From: Corynebacterium genitalium ATCC 33030
Lineage (GTDB): Bacteria; Actinomycetota; Actinomycetes; Mycobacteriales; Mycobacteriaceae
Length of the DNA: 64,000 nucleotides
Assembly: GCF_000143825.1 (NCBI RefSeq)
Contig: NZ_CM000961.1
Location: 1,447,448-1,511,447 of the forward strand
Direction: 5' to 3'
Position 1 is the first letter of the stretch; each line of letters begins with the position of its first letter. Shown here piece by piece: positions 56,201 through 63,949 of this stretch. The notes below the pieces were generated by a model. The model did not search any database. It was given only the letters and a program-made list of their open reading frames with translations, and was not told the DNA's origin. A program made the translations under genes and the position numbers.

Positions 56201-56398
56201 AAGCCGGAAGAGCTGGACACCATCTTGTGGATGATCAAGGGTGCAGATCCGGCAGACGCGCCCAAGGAAGTGCTTGACGACGCCTCCGATGCCACCGACG
56301 GTGCCGCCGACGACGGCGATGCGACTCCGTCGTCGGATGCCGAAGGCGACACGAAAACTGTCAAGGCCACGTACAACCCATCCGGCGGAGCGTTCTAG
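53288..56398 (+). CDS. ftsK: DNA translocase FtsK
   Basis: FtsK pumps DNA at the division septum and activates XerCD at dif. The 1036-residue protein has a polar N-terminus, four or five transmembrane helices (about residues 145-300), an acidic low-complexity linker, and the RecA-like motor with Walker A LVAGSTGSGKSAFVNSM and Walker B LIICVVDELADLMM. It ends with the gamma winged-helix domain (SMLQRKLRIGFAKAGRLMDLME in part). ATG 53288 is preferred by the leaderless spacing; GTG 53264 and ATG 53279 are in frame upstream. Confidence 0.96.
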   Translation: MSVTSTQRRGGARDTGGTRPYRGRSTSDSTGSTRAADTANERVGSAVGAVGRGLGNAARGATSSFRAVGGGASGGRGRKRRDENLLDDDQPTTGRGSRALTPEEAYADETTPKSTRRKRTTRDTSPATEPAADSRSADADYADAAVGLNGRRVDAVGLVLIGLAAILGASVWLDIAGPVGAAIANGTHWVIGAGALVLPVILVCVAIAIMLRLGSNASERAHSGLGLTIIGICMLGLIHIFAGTPETWEGRRVAGGAIGAFVGGPLSAGFSPYVAVPLLILVIVYAALLATGITVRESFDYIRALFRSIADNARTPDPEDDLADDDMYGHVEDDLDNIAEGRSRRPRGSSARVEPTLFDVPTDSNYDDYDDYDQVDRGGGANRTQVLDPQAEPPRKKRSTRKKVAVAPTTVDDDIDGTDIDGADTHATDTADAADSADPVAQSREQMRQAIIARSGIDASAVPASTPNSEKEKAKSGQADKGDAADQPQAREPETWSQTDYTVPSTSLLVAGQAPKTRTEANDRMIEAITDVFEEFNVDARVTGFSRGPTVTRYEVELGPGVKVSKITNLQSNLAYAVATDNVRLLTPIPGKSAVGIEVPNADREMVRLRDVLEAPNVRGDHDPMLIGLGKNIEGDFVSASVQKMPHLLVAGSTGSGKSAFVNSMLVSLLTRATPEEVRLILVDPKMVELTPYEGIPHLITPIITQPKKAAAALQWLVEEMEQRYMDMKSARVRHIKDFNKKVRSGELQAPPGSEREMRPYPLIICVVDELADLMMTAPKEIEDSIVRITQKARAAGIHLVLATQRPSVDVVTGLIKTNVPSRLAFATSSLTDSRVILDQGGAEKLIGMGDGLFIPQGAGKPQRLQGAFVSDEEIQAVVDAVKEQGEPHYTEGVTEEKAAEKKDIDEEIGKDMDDLLEAVELVVTSQLGSTSMLQRKLRIGFAKAGRLMDLMETRGVVGPSEGSKAREVLVKPEELDTILWMIKGADPADAPKEVLDDASDATDGAADDGDATPSSDAEGDTKTVKATYNPSGGAF

Positions 56399-56445
56399 GT
56401 AGCACACCGCCGCGCGCCGATGGTGCGTGTTCAAGCTGGGCGGTG

Positions 56446-56451
56446 TAGTAT
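56446..56451 (+). promoter_or_regulatory. -10 box of the terC-family transcript
   Basis: TAGTAT lies just upstream of the riboswitch, so the transcript would start near 56458 and include the whole aptamer. Confidence 0.5.
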
Positions 56452-56457
56452 TGCCAT

Positions 56458-56588
56458 CCGTTGGAGGGGAGTACCCCGAAAGCGCCTTGGATCGTCAACA
56501 CGGTTCGACGGGCGGCCGCATGGTCGCGCGTTGCCCGGTCCAGGCGGCCCGCCGTCGCAACGCGCAGGTGGGGGAGACCTCCGGTCCG
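56458..56588 (+). promoter_or_regulatory. yybP-ykoY-type manganese riboswitch
   Basis: The leader has the conserved GGGGAGTA loop (56466-56473) and, further 3', GTCAACACGG, separated by stems. The flanks (GGAGG near 56463 and CCTCC near 56578) can close the basal helix, and a GC-rich variable arm lies between. This matches the yybP-ykoY layout, whose members sense Mn2+ and often precede TerC/Alx family genes, as here. The switching mode (translation or termination) is not clear; no obvious T-run terminator is present. Confidence 0.65.
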
Positions 56589-56614
56589 TACCCGTTTTGA
56601 CCGGAGGTCACATC

Positions 56615-57790
56615 ATGCACGTCCCTTTGTGGATCTGGCTTGTCACGTCGGCAGTCATCCTCGGCTTCTTCATCTTTGACTTCGTCTCCCACGTCCGCAC
56701 TCCGCACGAGCCCTCCATGAAGGAATCCGGTGGTTGGGCAGCGTTCTACATGACCATGGCGGCGATCTTCGGCGGCATTGTCTGGTGGCAGTGGGACGCG
56801 GAGCACGGTGTGCAATTCTTCACCGGTTACATCACCGAGCTGTCGCTGTCGGTGGATAACCTCTTCGTCTTCGCGCTGATCATGGGCGCCTTCAAGATTC
56901 CGCGCGCGTACCAGCAGAAGGTGCTGCTCATCGGTATCGTCATGGCGCTCGTGTTCCGTCTGATCTTCATTCTGCTGGGCGCTGTGATCATCTCGGCGTG
57001 GTCGTGGGTGTTCTACATCTTCGCCGCGTTCCTGCTCTACACGGCGATCAAGCTGGTGTACGACGAGGCCACCGATCAACCTGAGACCGACCCGAACGAC
57101 ATGCTGGTGGTCAAGACGCTGCGCAAGGCTATTCCGGTGACGCAGTCCTACCACGGCGACAAGCTCATGTCTGTCACCGAAGCAGGCAAGAAGGCCGTCA
57201 CCCCGCTGTTCGTGGCCTTGCTGGCAATCGGCTTCATCGACGTGATGTTCGCCTTCGATTCCATCCCAGCCATCTTCGGTATCACCACCGAACCGTTCCT
57301 CGTCTTCACCGCAAACGCATTCGCGCTGCTCGGCCTGCGCCAGCTGTACTTCCTGCTCAACGGTTTGCTGGACAAGCTGGTGTACCTGCCATACGGCCTG
57401 GCCGTGGTACTGGTATTCATCGGAATCAAGCTTTTGCTCCACGCCCTGCATGAGAACAACCTGCCGTTCATCAACGGCGGCGAAGGCTTTGCAGTGCCTG
57501 AGATTGGCACGGTCACCTCGCTCGTTGTGATTGTCGGCGTGCTGGCCATTACCGCCATCGCCTCTCTGATCAAAGAACGCCAGATGGTCAAGAACGGCGA
57601 AAAGGACCCGAACGGCCCGCAGTTCCACATCGATTACGACGACCACGGCAACCGCCGCAAGGTCGACCCAGACGGCAACCACCTCGAGTGGATTGATGAT
57701 CCTGCGACGTCCGGCAAGGGCGACCACACCGCCACTGGATCGCGCGACACCGGCCACCTCGACGTCTCACGCGGCGGCCAGCAAGCGTAA
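56615..57790 (+). CDS. TerC/Alx-family membrane protein, probable Mn2+ exporter
   Basis: The 391-residue protein has about nine transmembrane helices and the TerC signatures ITELSLSVDNLFVFALIM and DVMFAFDSIPAIFGIT, with acidic residues in the membrane. TerC/Alx proteins export Mn2+ in characterised bacteria, and the upstream Mn-type riboswitch supports this role. The C-terminal 50 or so residues are polar. ATG 56615 has GGAGG upstream; the long open stretch before it is the riboswitch leader. Confidence 0.88.
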   Translation: MHVPLWIWLVTSAVILGFFIFDFVSHVRTPHEPSMKESGGWAAFYMTMAAIFGGIVWWQWDAEHGVQFFTGYITELSLSVDNLFVFALIMGAFKIPRAYQQKVLLIGIVMALVFRLIFILLGAVIISAWSWVFYIFAAFLLYTAIKLVYDEATDQPETDPNDMLVVKTLRKAIPVTQSYHGDKLMSVTEAGKKAVTPLFVALLAIGFIDVMFAFDSIPAIFGITTEPFLVFTANAFALLGLRQLYFLLNGLLDKLVYLPYGLAVVLVFIGIKLLLHALHENNLPFINGGEGFAVPEIGTVTSLVVIVGVLAITAIASLIKERQMVKNGEKDPNGPQFHIDYDDHGNRRKVDPDGNHLEWIDDPATSGKGDHTATGSRDTGHLDVSRGGQQA

Positions 57791-57805
57791 CCGCCGGAGG
57801 CGGAG

Positions 57806-58078
57806 CTAGAACGCGTTGATCACCGGGTTCCACTCGCGGATTTCGCGGTCCGCGAGCGCGCCCGCCTCGGTGTAGGGGTCCGCGGCGAGAATCTCCTCGA
57901 GCGCCGCTCGGTCCGCCACGCGGAAGAGAATAAGCGACTGGGCGTCGCCCTCGAACGGCCCGGCCGCGACCACGATGCCATCGTCCTTCAGGGCGGTCAT
58001 GTAGTCGCGGTGGCGGGGGCGGGTGGCGCTGATGAGCGAGCGCTCACCATAGGTGTAGGTCACTGCGTAGTACGTCAT
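57806..58078 (-). CDS. YciI-like protein
   Basis: The 90-residue protein has the ferredoxin-like YciI fold: AVTYTYGERSLISATRPRHRDYM, AAGPFEGDAQSLILFRVAD and DPYTEAGALADREIREWNPV, with the conserved His and Asp. The biochemical role is unknown. It is divergent from pgsA across 33 bp. The ATG has TAGACT eight bases upstream on the same strand. Confidence 0.85.
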   Translation of the reverse strand: MTYYAVTYTYGERSLISATRPRHRDYMTALKDDGIVVAAGPFEGDAQSLILFRVADRAALEEILAADPYTEAGALADREIREWNPVINAF

Positions 58079-58086
58079 GGACCCCG

Positions 58087-58092
58087 AGTCTA
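58087..58092 (-). promoter_or_regulatory. Leaderless -10 box of the yciI-like gene
   Basis: The reverse strand reads TAGACT eight bases before the ATG. Confidence 0.5.
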
Positions 58093-58098
58093 GGGATG

Positions 58099-58104
58099 TA
58101 GGGT
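58099..58104 (+). promoter_or_regulatory. Leaderless -10 box of pgsA
   Basis: TAGGGT lies seven bases before GTG 58112. Confidence 0.5.
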
Positions 58105-58111
58105 TAGAACT

Positions 58112-58675
58112 GTGACCGAACCAGCACCCAAACAGTCCAACTGGAACCTGCCCAACATTCTGACCTCGCTGCGTATCCTGTTCACGCCAGTTTTCGCGTG
58201 GCTGGTGCTTTCCCAGCAGTGGTGGTGGGCGTTCGGGGTGTTTGTCGCACTCATGATCACCGACAAGCTCGACGGGGACATCGCGCGTTCACGGGGGCTG
58301 ATCACGGACTTCGGCAAGATCGCCGACCCCATCGCCGACAAGGCGCTGATGATCACGGCGCTGGTCACCTTGAACATCGCCAGCAACCTGCCGGTGTGGA
58401 TCACCGTGGTCATCTTGGTCCGCGAACTGGGGATCACGTTCTGGCGGATGTGGATGCTCCGGCAAGGCAAGGTGGTCCCAGCGTCGAAAGGCGGAAAGCT
58501 CAAGACCGTCCTGCAGACCGTCGGTGTGGCTATGTACCTGTGCCCGCTGCCTGGCTGGATGGACATTCCGACGCTGGCGGTAATGCTCATCGCGGTCGCG
58601 GTCACCGTGGTCACGGGCGTGCAATATCTTGTCGACGGTGCGCGGGCCAACGCAGCAGGTAAGGCCTCCGCATGA
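58112..58675 (+). CDS. pgsA: CDP-diacylglycerol-glycerol-3-phosphate 3-phosphatidyltransferase
   Basis: PgsA makes phosphatidylglycerol phosphate from CDP-diacylglycerol. The 187-residue membrane protein contains the CDP-alcohol phosphotransferase signature KLDGDIARSRG...FGKIADPIADK. The genomic context (ftsK, cinA, clgR, pspA) matches pgsA3 (Rv2746c). Its TGA overlaps the cinA ATG as ATGA. Confidence 0.93.
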   Translation: MTEPAPKQSNWNLPNILTSLRILFTPVFAWLVLSQQWWWAFGVFVALMITDKLDGDIARSRGLITDFGKIADPIADKALMITALVTLNIASNLPVWITVVILVRELGITFWRMWMLRQGKVVPASKGGKLKTVLQTVGVAMYLCPLPGWMDIPTLAVMLIAVAVTVVTGVQYLVDGARANAAGKASA

Positions 58676-59295
58676 CCCGCTCCCTAGTCCCCCGGATCGA
58701 ACAGGTCGATGTCGAGCGCAGCGTCCAGATTCGTGTCGCGGAGGCACTCGCAGCCGACATTATCGACGCGCTGCGTCGGCGGAAAGAAACTCTGGCGCTT
58801 TGCGAATCTCTCACGGCCGGGCTGGCCACCGCCACCGTTGCCTCCGTGCCGGGCGCGTCCGATGTGCTGCGCGGCGGCCTGGTCACCTACGCGACAGACC
58901 TGAAGGAAACACTCGCCGGTGTGCCCGAGGCGGTGCTGGATCTGCACGGCCCGATCCACTCGGCGACGGCACGCCACATGGCGCGCGGAGCGAGAACAGC
59001 GTGCGGTGCCAACTGGGGCGTAGCGCTGACCGGCGTCGCAGGACCCGACAGCCAGGACGATCACCCCGTGGGAGAGGTGTACATCGGGGTATCGGGGCCG
59101 CGGCGTACCGCCGCGACGAGAGCCGCCGGCATTCTCGCGCTCGACTACCCGAACGCGGTGCGGTACTCGCTCGTCCCGTGGTCTGCGACCCCGCAGCGGG
59201 TCGTGGCAGGGAACCGTCAACAAATTCGCGAGAACGCTGTGCTCGCCGCCATGTTCGCCCTGCGCTATGAAATCGAGGGTGTGAGCAGGCGCTAG
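58672..59295 (+). CDS. CinA C-terminal domain nicotinamide-nucleotide amidase (PncC type)
   Basis: The 207-residue protein corresponds to the CinA C-terminal domain, which deamidates NMN to NaMN. Family segments are LALCESLTAGLATATVASVPGAS and VALTGVAGPDSQDDHPVG. The N-terminal MoaB-like domain of full CinA is absent. About 30 extra residues precede the domain. It is coupled to pgsA by a 4-bp overlap and followed by clgR. Confidence 0.9.
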   Translation: MTRSLVPRIEQVDVERSVQIRVAEALAADIIDALRRRKETLALCESLTAGLATATVASVPGASDVLRGGLVTYATDLKETLAGVPEAVLDLHGPIHSATARHMARGARTACGANWGVALTGVAGPDSQDDHPVGEVYIGVSGPRRTAATRAAGILALDYPNAVRYSLVPWSATPQRVVAGNRQQIRENAVLAAMFALRYEIEGVSRR

Positions 59296-59349
59296 ACTGT
59301 CGGGAACACGACGGGAACAATATCTGCCGACCAACCGTTGAATAACACG

Positions 59350-59712
59350 ATGGCAACTACAACAACGCTCAAATACCAGCCCGCACATGCTGCTCCGGTG
59401 GAGCAGCCGGCGACGTCGACACGCATTCGTGAACCGCTGCTGCGTGAGGCGCTCGGCATGTCCCTGCGCGCTTTCCGTGCAGATAAGGGAGTGACCCTGC
59501 GCGAACTGGCCACGCAGGCGCGCGTGTCGCCGGGCTACCTCTCCGAGCTCGAACGCGGCCGGAAGGAAGTCTCCTCCGAGCTGCTCGCCTCCGTGTGCCT
59601 GGCGCTTGATACCACCGTGTCCGATCTGCTGCTCGAGGCAGCAGCGAACCTGTCGCTGCAGGCGATGGCCGACGAACTGGCTCACACCCCGCCGGCAGCC
59701 GCCGAGGTCTAA
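59350..59712 (+). CDS. clgR: Xre-family transcriptional regulator ClgR
   Basis: The 120-residue protein has an HTH_3 domain (about residues 40-100) with LREALGMSLRAFRADKGVTL in part and VSPGYLSELERGRKEVSSEL, the ClgR pattern. In Corynebacterium, ClgR activates clp protease and other stress genes and is itself a Clp substrate. Location next to cinA and pspA supports the assignment. ATG 59350 is chosen; TTG 59338 is in frame upstream and neither has a clear ribosome site. Confidence 0.9.
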   Translation: MATTTTLKYQPAHAAPVEQPATSTRIREPLLREALGMSLRAFRADKGVTLRELATQARVSPGYLSELERGRKEVSSELLASVCLALDTTVSDLLLEAAANLSLQAMADELAHTPPAAAEV

Positions 59713-59748
59713 GCGCTGCCTGTTCGCCGCGTTCTCCCGCGCACGGCT

Positions 59749-59776
59749 GGCACCACTCGGCTACCATGTAGGCGTT
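59749..59776 (+). promoter_or_regulatory. Possible ECF-sigma (SigE-like) promoter of pspA
   Basis: GGCAC (59749-59753) and CGTT (59773-59776) are 19 bp apart, loosely resembling the GGAAC/CGTT form used by SigE/SigH-type factors. A vegetative-type TACCAT lies at 59762-59767. Both readings are weak. Confidence 0.2.
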
Positions 59777-59817
59777 AAAGATTCTTTAGACATCGCCGCA
59801 GAAAGGCTCGAACACTC

Positions 59818-60696
59818 ATGGCTAACCCGTTCACCAAGTTCTGGAACTACCTCATGGCCCTCTTCGATAACAAGATCGAGGAGAACGCAGACCCGAAGAT
59901 CCAGATCGAGCAGGCGATTGGCCAAGCCCAGCGCCAGCACCAGGCCCTGAGCCAGCAGGCAGCTGCCGTGATCGGCAACCAGCGCCAGCTGGAGATGCAG
60001 CTCAACCGCCGTCTGGCGGATGTCGAGAAGCTGCAGGCGAACACCAAGCAGGCGCTGCAGCTGTCCGACAAGGCACGGTCCGAGGGCGACATGCAGAAGG
60101 CCACCGAGTACGAAAACGCGGCCGAGGCTTTCGCCGCCCAGCTGGTCACCGCGGAGCAGGGCGTGGAGGACACCAAGGTTCTGCACGATCAGGCGCTGCA
60201 GCAGGCACAGCAGGCTAAGCAGGCCGTCGAGCGCAACTCCATGCAGCTCCAGCAGCAGGTCGCTGAGCGCTCCAAGCTTCTGTCCCAGCTGGAGCAGGCC
60301 AAGATGCAGGAGAAGGTCGCCGAGTCCCTGCAGTCCATGAACTCCATCACCGGCGGCAACCAGCCGAACCTGGACCAGGTCCGCGAGAAGATCGAGCGCC
60401 GCTACTCCAACGCACTCGGCCAGGCTGAACTGGCACAGAACTCCGTCCAGGGCCGCATGGCTGAGGTGGAGCAGGCAGGCATCCAGATGGCCGGCCACTC
60501 CCGTCTCGAGCAGATCCGCGCAGAAATGGGCGGTGGCGCTCTCGAGTCCGGTCAGCAGCAGGCTCTGCCGCAGGCCAACCAGGCGCCGAGCCAGCAGCCG
60601 CAGATTCAGGGTGGCTACCAGTCCAACACCGATGCGCCGGACGTGTCTAGCGATGCTGTCGCAGAGCGCATGCGTGAGCTGCGCGGCGATCACTAA
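59818..60696 (+). CDS. pspA: PspA/IM30 family envelope-stress protein
   Basis: PspA forms oligomers on the inner membrane and protects it under stress. The 292-residue protein begins [20 protein letters not shown], an amphipathic membrane-binding helix. A long Gln/Glu/Ala-rich coiled coil follows (about 25-215), then a flexible Gln/Pro-rich tail. The match to the 35-kDa antigen Rv2744c and to its clgR neighbour (Rv2745c) is clear. GAAAGG precedes the ATG. Confidence 0.94.
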   Translation: MANPFTKFWNYLMALFDNKIEENADPKIQIEQAIGQAQRQHQALSQQAAAVIGNQRQLEMQLNRRLADVEKLQANTKQALQLSDKARSEGDMQKATEYENAAEAFAAQLVTAEQGVEDTKVLHDQALQQAQQAKQAVERNSMQLQQQVAERSKLLSQLEQAKMQEKVAESLQSMNSITGGNQPNLDQVREKIERRYSNALGQAELAQNSVQGRMAEVEQAGIQMAGHSRLEQIRAEMGGGALESGQQQALPQANQAPSQQPQIQGGYQSNTDAPDVSSDAVAERMRELRGDH

Positions 60697-60716
60697 AAAC
60701 CCCTGCGGCGAAGCCG

Positions 60717-61334
60717 CTAATCGACGGCTCCTCGCGCCATGAGCGCCTCACCCGTGAGCTGAGCGCGGCGAACGCTGCGGATCACCAGCGGAGTCCCGAA
60801 AGCCAGGAGCGACGTATTCGCGCCCCTGGCTTTTCGCGCGTCTAGGGACTCATTGGCGGTGTTGAACAGCAGCGGGATCTGACGGATGGTCAGGGCGATA
60901 GCCAGGCTGATCGTGTCCACCGGCACCCCGATGCGTGCGAGCGGCGCCATGTTCGACTCGAGGGCCTCCATGAGTTCCTCGATGGTGGTCGTCAGGGTCA
61001 GCAACGTGGCCGCCATGAAGGTGGCAATCAGCCCGACCAAGGTGGTGAGCATGTTCATCCACCCGTTCTGCCACCACATGAATGCGCCGAGGAACGCCAT
61101 GATCGGCAGGACCGGGGCGACTTGCCGCCATGCTGTGTCCACCGGAATGCCGGCAATGGCGTAGAAGCCGAAGATGCCAGCAAGGACACCCAGCGCATGC
61201 CACGGCTGGGTGGGCAGCCACACCACGAGGATGATGAACACGACGAGCGCGACGAACTTCGCAGTTGGGGACGCGCGGTGCAGCAGTGTGTCGCCGGGCA
61301 CGTAAACACCGAGCGGGAGTTCTCGCAGGCTCAT
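60717..61334 (-). CDS. bioN: Biotin ECF transporter permease BioN (EcfT type)
   Basis: This is the T component of the biotin energy-coupling-factor transporter. The 205-residue protein has five or so transmembrane segments, and the coupling motifs ESLDARKARGAN and GEALMARGAVD are EcfT Ala-Arg-Gly signatures. It is the last gene of bioYMN; its ATG overlaps the bioM stop by four bases. Confidence 0.92.
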   Translation of the reverse strand: MSLRELPLGVYVPGDTLLHRASPTAKFVALVVFIILVVWLPTQPWHALGVLAGIFGFYAIAGIPVDTAWRQVAPVLPIMAFLGAFMWWQNGWMNMLTTLVGLIATFMAATLLTLTTTIEELMEALESNMAPLARIGVPVDTISLAIALTIRQIPLLFNTANESLDARKARGANTSLLAFGTPLVIRSVRRAQLTGEALMARGAVD

Positions 61335-62020
61335 GGCGTGCGCTTCATCAAATCGCGGTAGAACGCGACCGCGTCAGCGGGAGGGCCGTCGTAGACGAGC
61401 TCACTGTCGTTGATGCACAGCACGCGGTCGAAGTTGTCGAGCATCTCCAGGTCATGCGTGACGACGATCAACTGCTGGTCCAACCCCTCCAACTCCTGAA
61501 TAATCCGGCGCCGGTTACGCAGGTCCAGAAGGGTGGTTGGTTCGTCCGCAATGATCGTCTCCGGTTCGATGACGAGCACGGCGGCTAGCGCGAGCATCTG
61601 CTTTTCGCCGCCGGAGAGGGTGTGGGGCGAGTTTTCGGCGCGGTCGCCGAGCTGGAAACGTTCCAGCATCTCGTCGACTCGGGCGTTGACCTCCTGTTTG
61701 GGCAGTTTGAACCGGCGCAGAGAGAAGGCGATGTCGTCGCGGACCCGCGGCATGACGATCTGGGCTTCGGCATCGGAGAAGATGAACCCTACCCGGCGGC
61801 GGATGTCTTTGCCGTGGGAGTGGGTGGCTAGTCCGTCGTAACGCACGGCGCCCGACGTCGGCTCAATGAGACCGTTGACCATGCGCACCAACGTCGACTT
61901 GCCTGAACCGTTGGAGCCGATGATGCCGATGCGCTGCTCAGACAGCTCGAAGGACAGCGGCTGGAGAATGACCGAGCCGTCGTAGGCGACGCACGCGCGG
62001 TCGAACGTGATTGTGGGCAC
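61331..62020 (-). CDS. bioM: Biotin ECF transporter ATP-binding protein BioM (EcfA type)
   Basis: The 229-residue ABC ATPase has Walker A GIIGSNGSGKST, the Q-loop region GFIFSDAEAQIVMP, the signature HTLSGGEKQML and Walker B TIIADEPTT. It powers biotin uptake with BioN and BioY. The GTG start lies nine bases after the bioY stop. Confidence 0.94.
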   Translation of the reverse strand: MPTITFDRACVAYDGSVILQPLSFELSEQRIGIIGSNGSGKSTLVRMVNGLIEPTSGAVRYDGLATHSHGKDIRRRVGFIFSDAEAQIVMPRVRDDIAFSLRRFKLPKQEVNARVDEMLERFQLGDRAENSPHTLSGGEKQMLALAAVLVIEPETIIADEPTTLLDLRNRRRIIQELEGLDQQLIVVTHDLEMLDNFDRVLCINDSELVYDGPPADAVAFYRDLMKRTP

Positions 62021-62029
62021 GGTGCACGC

Positions 62030-62620
62030 CTAGCTGCGGCGCAGTTGCGGGAATGCCGCGTGGACAGCAAGCGCGATGGCGATCATGACGGCGAGCTTGC
62101 CCAAATCGGGGAGAACGAACGCGCCCTGGGCGGCGATCGCCGCGCCGAAGCTCATGTCCGCGCGCCACATCATGCCCAGCGAACCGAAGAGGTACTGCAA
62201 AGCGAGGGCGACCACGCCGGCGAGAATGAATATGGCCACGGTCGCGCCCTTCTTCACCCAGGGGGAGCGGTAGGCGATCAGACCAGCGATGAAGGCACCG
62301 ATGAGGTAACCGACCAGATATCCGATTGTCACGCCCGCGAAAGCTTGAATGACGGTGCGGCCGCCGGCGAGAACCGGAAGAAAAAGTCCCACGAGAAGGA
62401 ACAGGCCGGTGGCAAGGAACCCCCGACGGGCACCGAGGACGAGGCCGGCGAGGATGGTGGCGGCGTTCTGTAAGACAATCGGCACACCGGCAGCGCCGAC
62501 CGGGATGGCCAAGAAACCGAGCACGGCGATCAGGGCGGCGAAGACTGCGACGTAGGCGATATCGAGCGCGGTACTAGAGCTGCCGTTGCCGCGGGCAGTG
62601 GTGTCAGTCGTTGTCGTCAT
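62030..62620 (-). CDS. bioY: Biotin ECF transporter S component BioY
   Basis: BioY is the biotin-binding membrane subunit. The 196-residue protein has six hydrophobic segments and family residues PIVLQNAATILAGLVLGARRG and QAFAGVTIGYLVGYLIGAF. ATG 62620 is chosen because TATTGT lies exactly seven bases upstream; an ATG three codons earlier overlaps that box. The operon is preceded by a BioQ-type operator. Corynebacteria are biotin auxotrophs, so this uptake system is probably essential on low biotin. Confidence 0.93.
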   Translation of the reverse strand: MTTTTDTTARGNGSSSTALDIAYVAVFAALIAVLGFLAIPVGAAGVPIVLQNAATILAGLVLGARRGFLATGLFLLVGLFLPVLAGGRTVIQAFAGVTIGYLVGYLIGAFIAGLIAYRSPWVKKGATVAIFILAGVVALALQYLFGSLGMMWRADMSFGAAIAAQGAFVLPDLGKLAVMIAIALAVHAAFPQLRRS

Positions 62621-62627
62621 GGACAAC

Positions 62628-62633
62628 ACAATA
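62628..62633 (-). promoter_or_regulatory. Leaderless -10 box of bioYMN
   Basis: The reverse strand reads TATTGT seven bases before ATG 62620. Confidence 0.55.
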
Positions 62634-62643
62634 GCGGACCCAA

Positions 62644-62658
62644 TTGAACACCGTTCAA
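62644..62658. promoter_or_regulatory. BioQ-type operator of bioYMN
   Basis: TTGAACACCGTTCAA is a perfect 6-bp inverted repeat with a 3-bp spacer. It resembles the TGAAC-N3-GTTAC site described for the TetR-type repressor BioQ of C. glutamicum. It lies 24-38 bp before the bioY start, where the -35 region of the promoter should be, so bound repressor would block transcription. Confidence 0.7.
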
Positions 62659-62683
62659 GAGGTGCTGCGCGGGGAACCCTGCG

Positions 62684-63793
62684 TTAGCTCGCTGCGGCGT
62701 ACTGCACGGTGCCGAAGAGCGCGTCCATTGCTCCGTACGGATGCTTCGTGTTCGTCCGCGGGTAGCCCCTCGGTGAGACGTACACCGGGCGGCCCGCGCG
62801 GATCTCGATGCGGCCGCGCTTGCTGATGTGGGGATCATCGTCGTTGACGCGGTTGTGGTACTCGCAGACGATGGCCAAGTTGTCAATGTTGGTGACACCG
62901 CCGTTTTTCCACGGGTCGACGTGGTGGACTTGGCAGAGGTCGGCGGGCATCCGGCAATCCGGGTTCGCGCAGATAGGCTGAGTGATTTTGGCCAGGGTGC
63001 GCTGCTTCTCCGACGCGAAACGCAGGTCCCGGTAATGGTTGAGCGGGCCCTCGGTTGGGTGGAACAGGGCGGCCTCAAGGCCGTAGGCGGGATTCTGGAA
63101 GTACTGTGCCAGGAAGTCCTTGCCAGTGATGGTGGTGCCGTCGGTCAAGCCTAGGAGGACGTCATCACCCTTGCCGGCGTGAATCTGCGCCAGGTCAGGG
63201 GCGGGGACGATGATGGTCGGCCGCGGTGCCGCCTCGGGGACTCCTGCGCCTGAGCGCATCAGCTCTTCGAAGGCGTCGGCCATCTGCGGCGCGGCCGGCA
63301 AATCGCGAGAAATGTTCGAGCGCAGCGTCGCTTCGAGCGCCGCCATGACGTGCTCGCAGGCGGTGATGACTGCCGTGCGCATCCCCTTGACCGATGCGCC
63401 GAATGACACGCCCTTGCGCGGGTTGACTTCTTTCGCCGGAAGAATCGCCTTGGCGTAGCGCGCCAGCCCCGCACACGTTGTTACGGTGCTGGCAGCCGCA
63501 GCGATGAGCTTTGCCCGGAACCCGGCGCGCTCGACGTCGGAGGTGACGTGCTTGATGGAGCGTTCGATCTGGGCGAGCATGTCGACGCACACCCCGCCCG
63601 ACCGGGCGGCGTCGGCGGCGTCGCGCTGCGCCACGGCTAACGACGACGACCGTGCTGGCCCGTAGTAGGCCGCATGCACCAAGGTCAGCTCGGCTACCCG
63701 GGCTGGTGCAAGGCCGGCCGCGAGGAAGGCATCGCGGTCGAAACCCGCGAGGTCGTCCACCCCGATGCTGGTGAGGAAGTCAAGTAAGTTCAC
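62684..63793 (-). CDS. DUF222 / HNH endonuclease-domain protein
   Basis: The 369-residue protein has a helical DUF222 region (about 20-230) and a C-terminal HNH domain with CANPDCRMPADLCQVHHVDP, NGGVTNIDNLAIVCEYHNRV and the paired cysteines that bind zinc. Such proteins occur in many copies in Actinobacteria, often near mobile DNA. The role is unknown. The GTG start has TAGCGT six bases upstream. It is divergent from the DUF3046 gene. Confidence 0.85.
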   Translation of the reverse strand: MNLLDFLTSIGVDDLAGFDRDAFLAAGLAPARVAELTLVHAAYYGPARSSSLAVAQRDAADAARSGGVCVDMLAQIERSIKHVTSDVERAGFRAKLIAAAASTVTTCAGLARYAKAILPAKEVNPRKGVSFGASVKGMRTAVITACEHVMAALEATLRSNISRDLPAAPQMADAFEELMRSGAGVPEAAPRPTIIVPAPDLAQIHAGKGDDVLLGLTDGTTITGKDFLAQYFQNPAYGLEAALFHPTEGPLNHYRDLRFASEKQRTLAKITQPICANPDCRMPADLCQVHHVDPWKNGGVTNIDNLAIVCEYHNRVNDDDPHISKRGRIEIRAGRPVYVSPRGYPRTNTKHPYGAMDALFGTVQYAAAS

Positions 63794-63834
63794 GCCCTCA
63801 CGCTAAGTGGGCCTCACCATGGCTGGCAAGGGAT

Positions 63835-63858
63835 GTTTGCGCACTACAGTGAGCAAAC
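63835..63858. repeat. Inverted repeat in the HNH-DUF3046 gap
   Basis: GTTTGCGCAC (63835-63844) faces GTGAGCAAAC (63849-63858) around TACA, with one mismatch. It could be an operator for either divergent gene. The remainder of the 156-bp gap holds a CGTCGATAAGC word and the DUF3046 promoter. Confidence 0.4.
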
Positions 63859-63910
63859 TCAAAGAACGTGTCCCGTTGCCGGGCAGTCTTATATGGGGTT
63901 GGGCAATGGC

Positions 63911-63921
63911 CGTCGATAAGC
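63911..63921 (+). repeat. CGTCGATAAGC word, copy 11
   Basis: Intergenic, upstream of the DUF3046 gene. Confidence 0.8.
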
Positions 63922-63936
63922 GAACGGCGGTGCGCG

Positions 63937-63942
63937 TATCCT
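63937..63942 (+). promoter_or_regulatory. Leaderless -10 box of the DUF3046 gene
   Basis: TATCCT lies seven bases before ATG 63950. Confidence 0.5.
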
Positions 63943-63949
63943 TGGCCGC

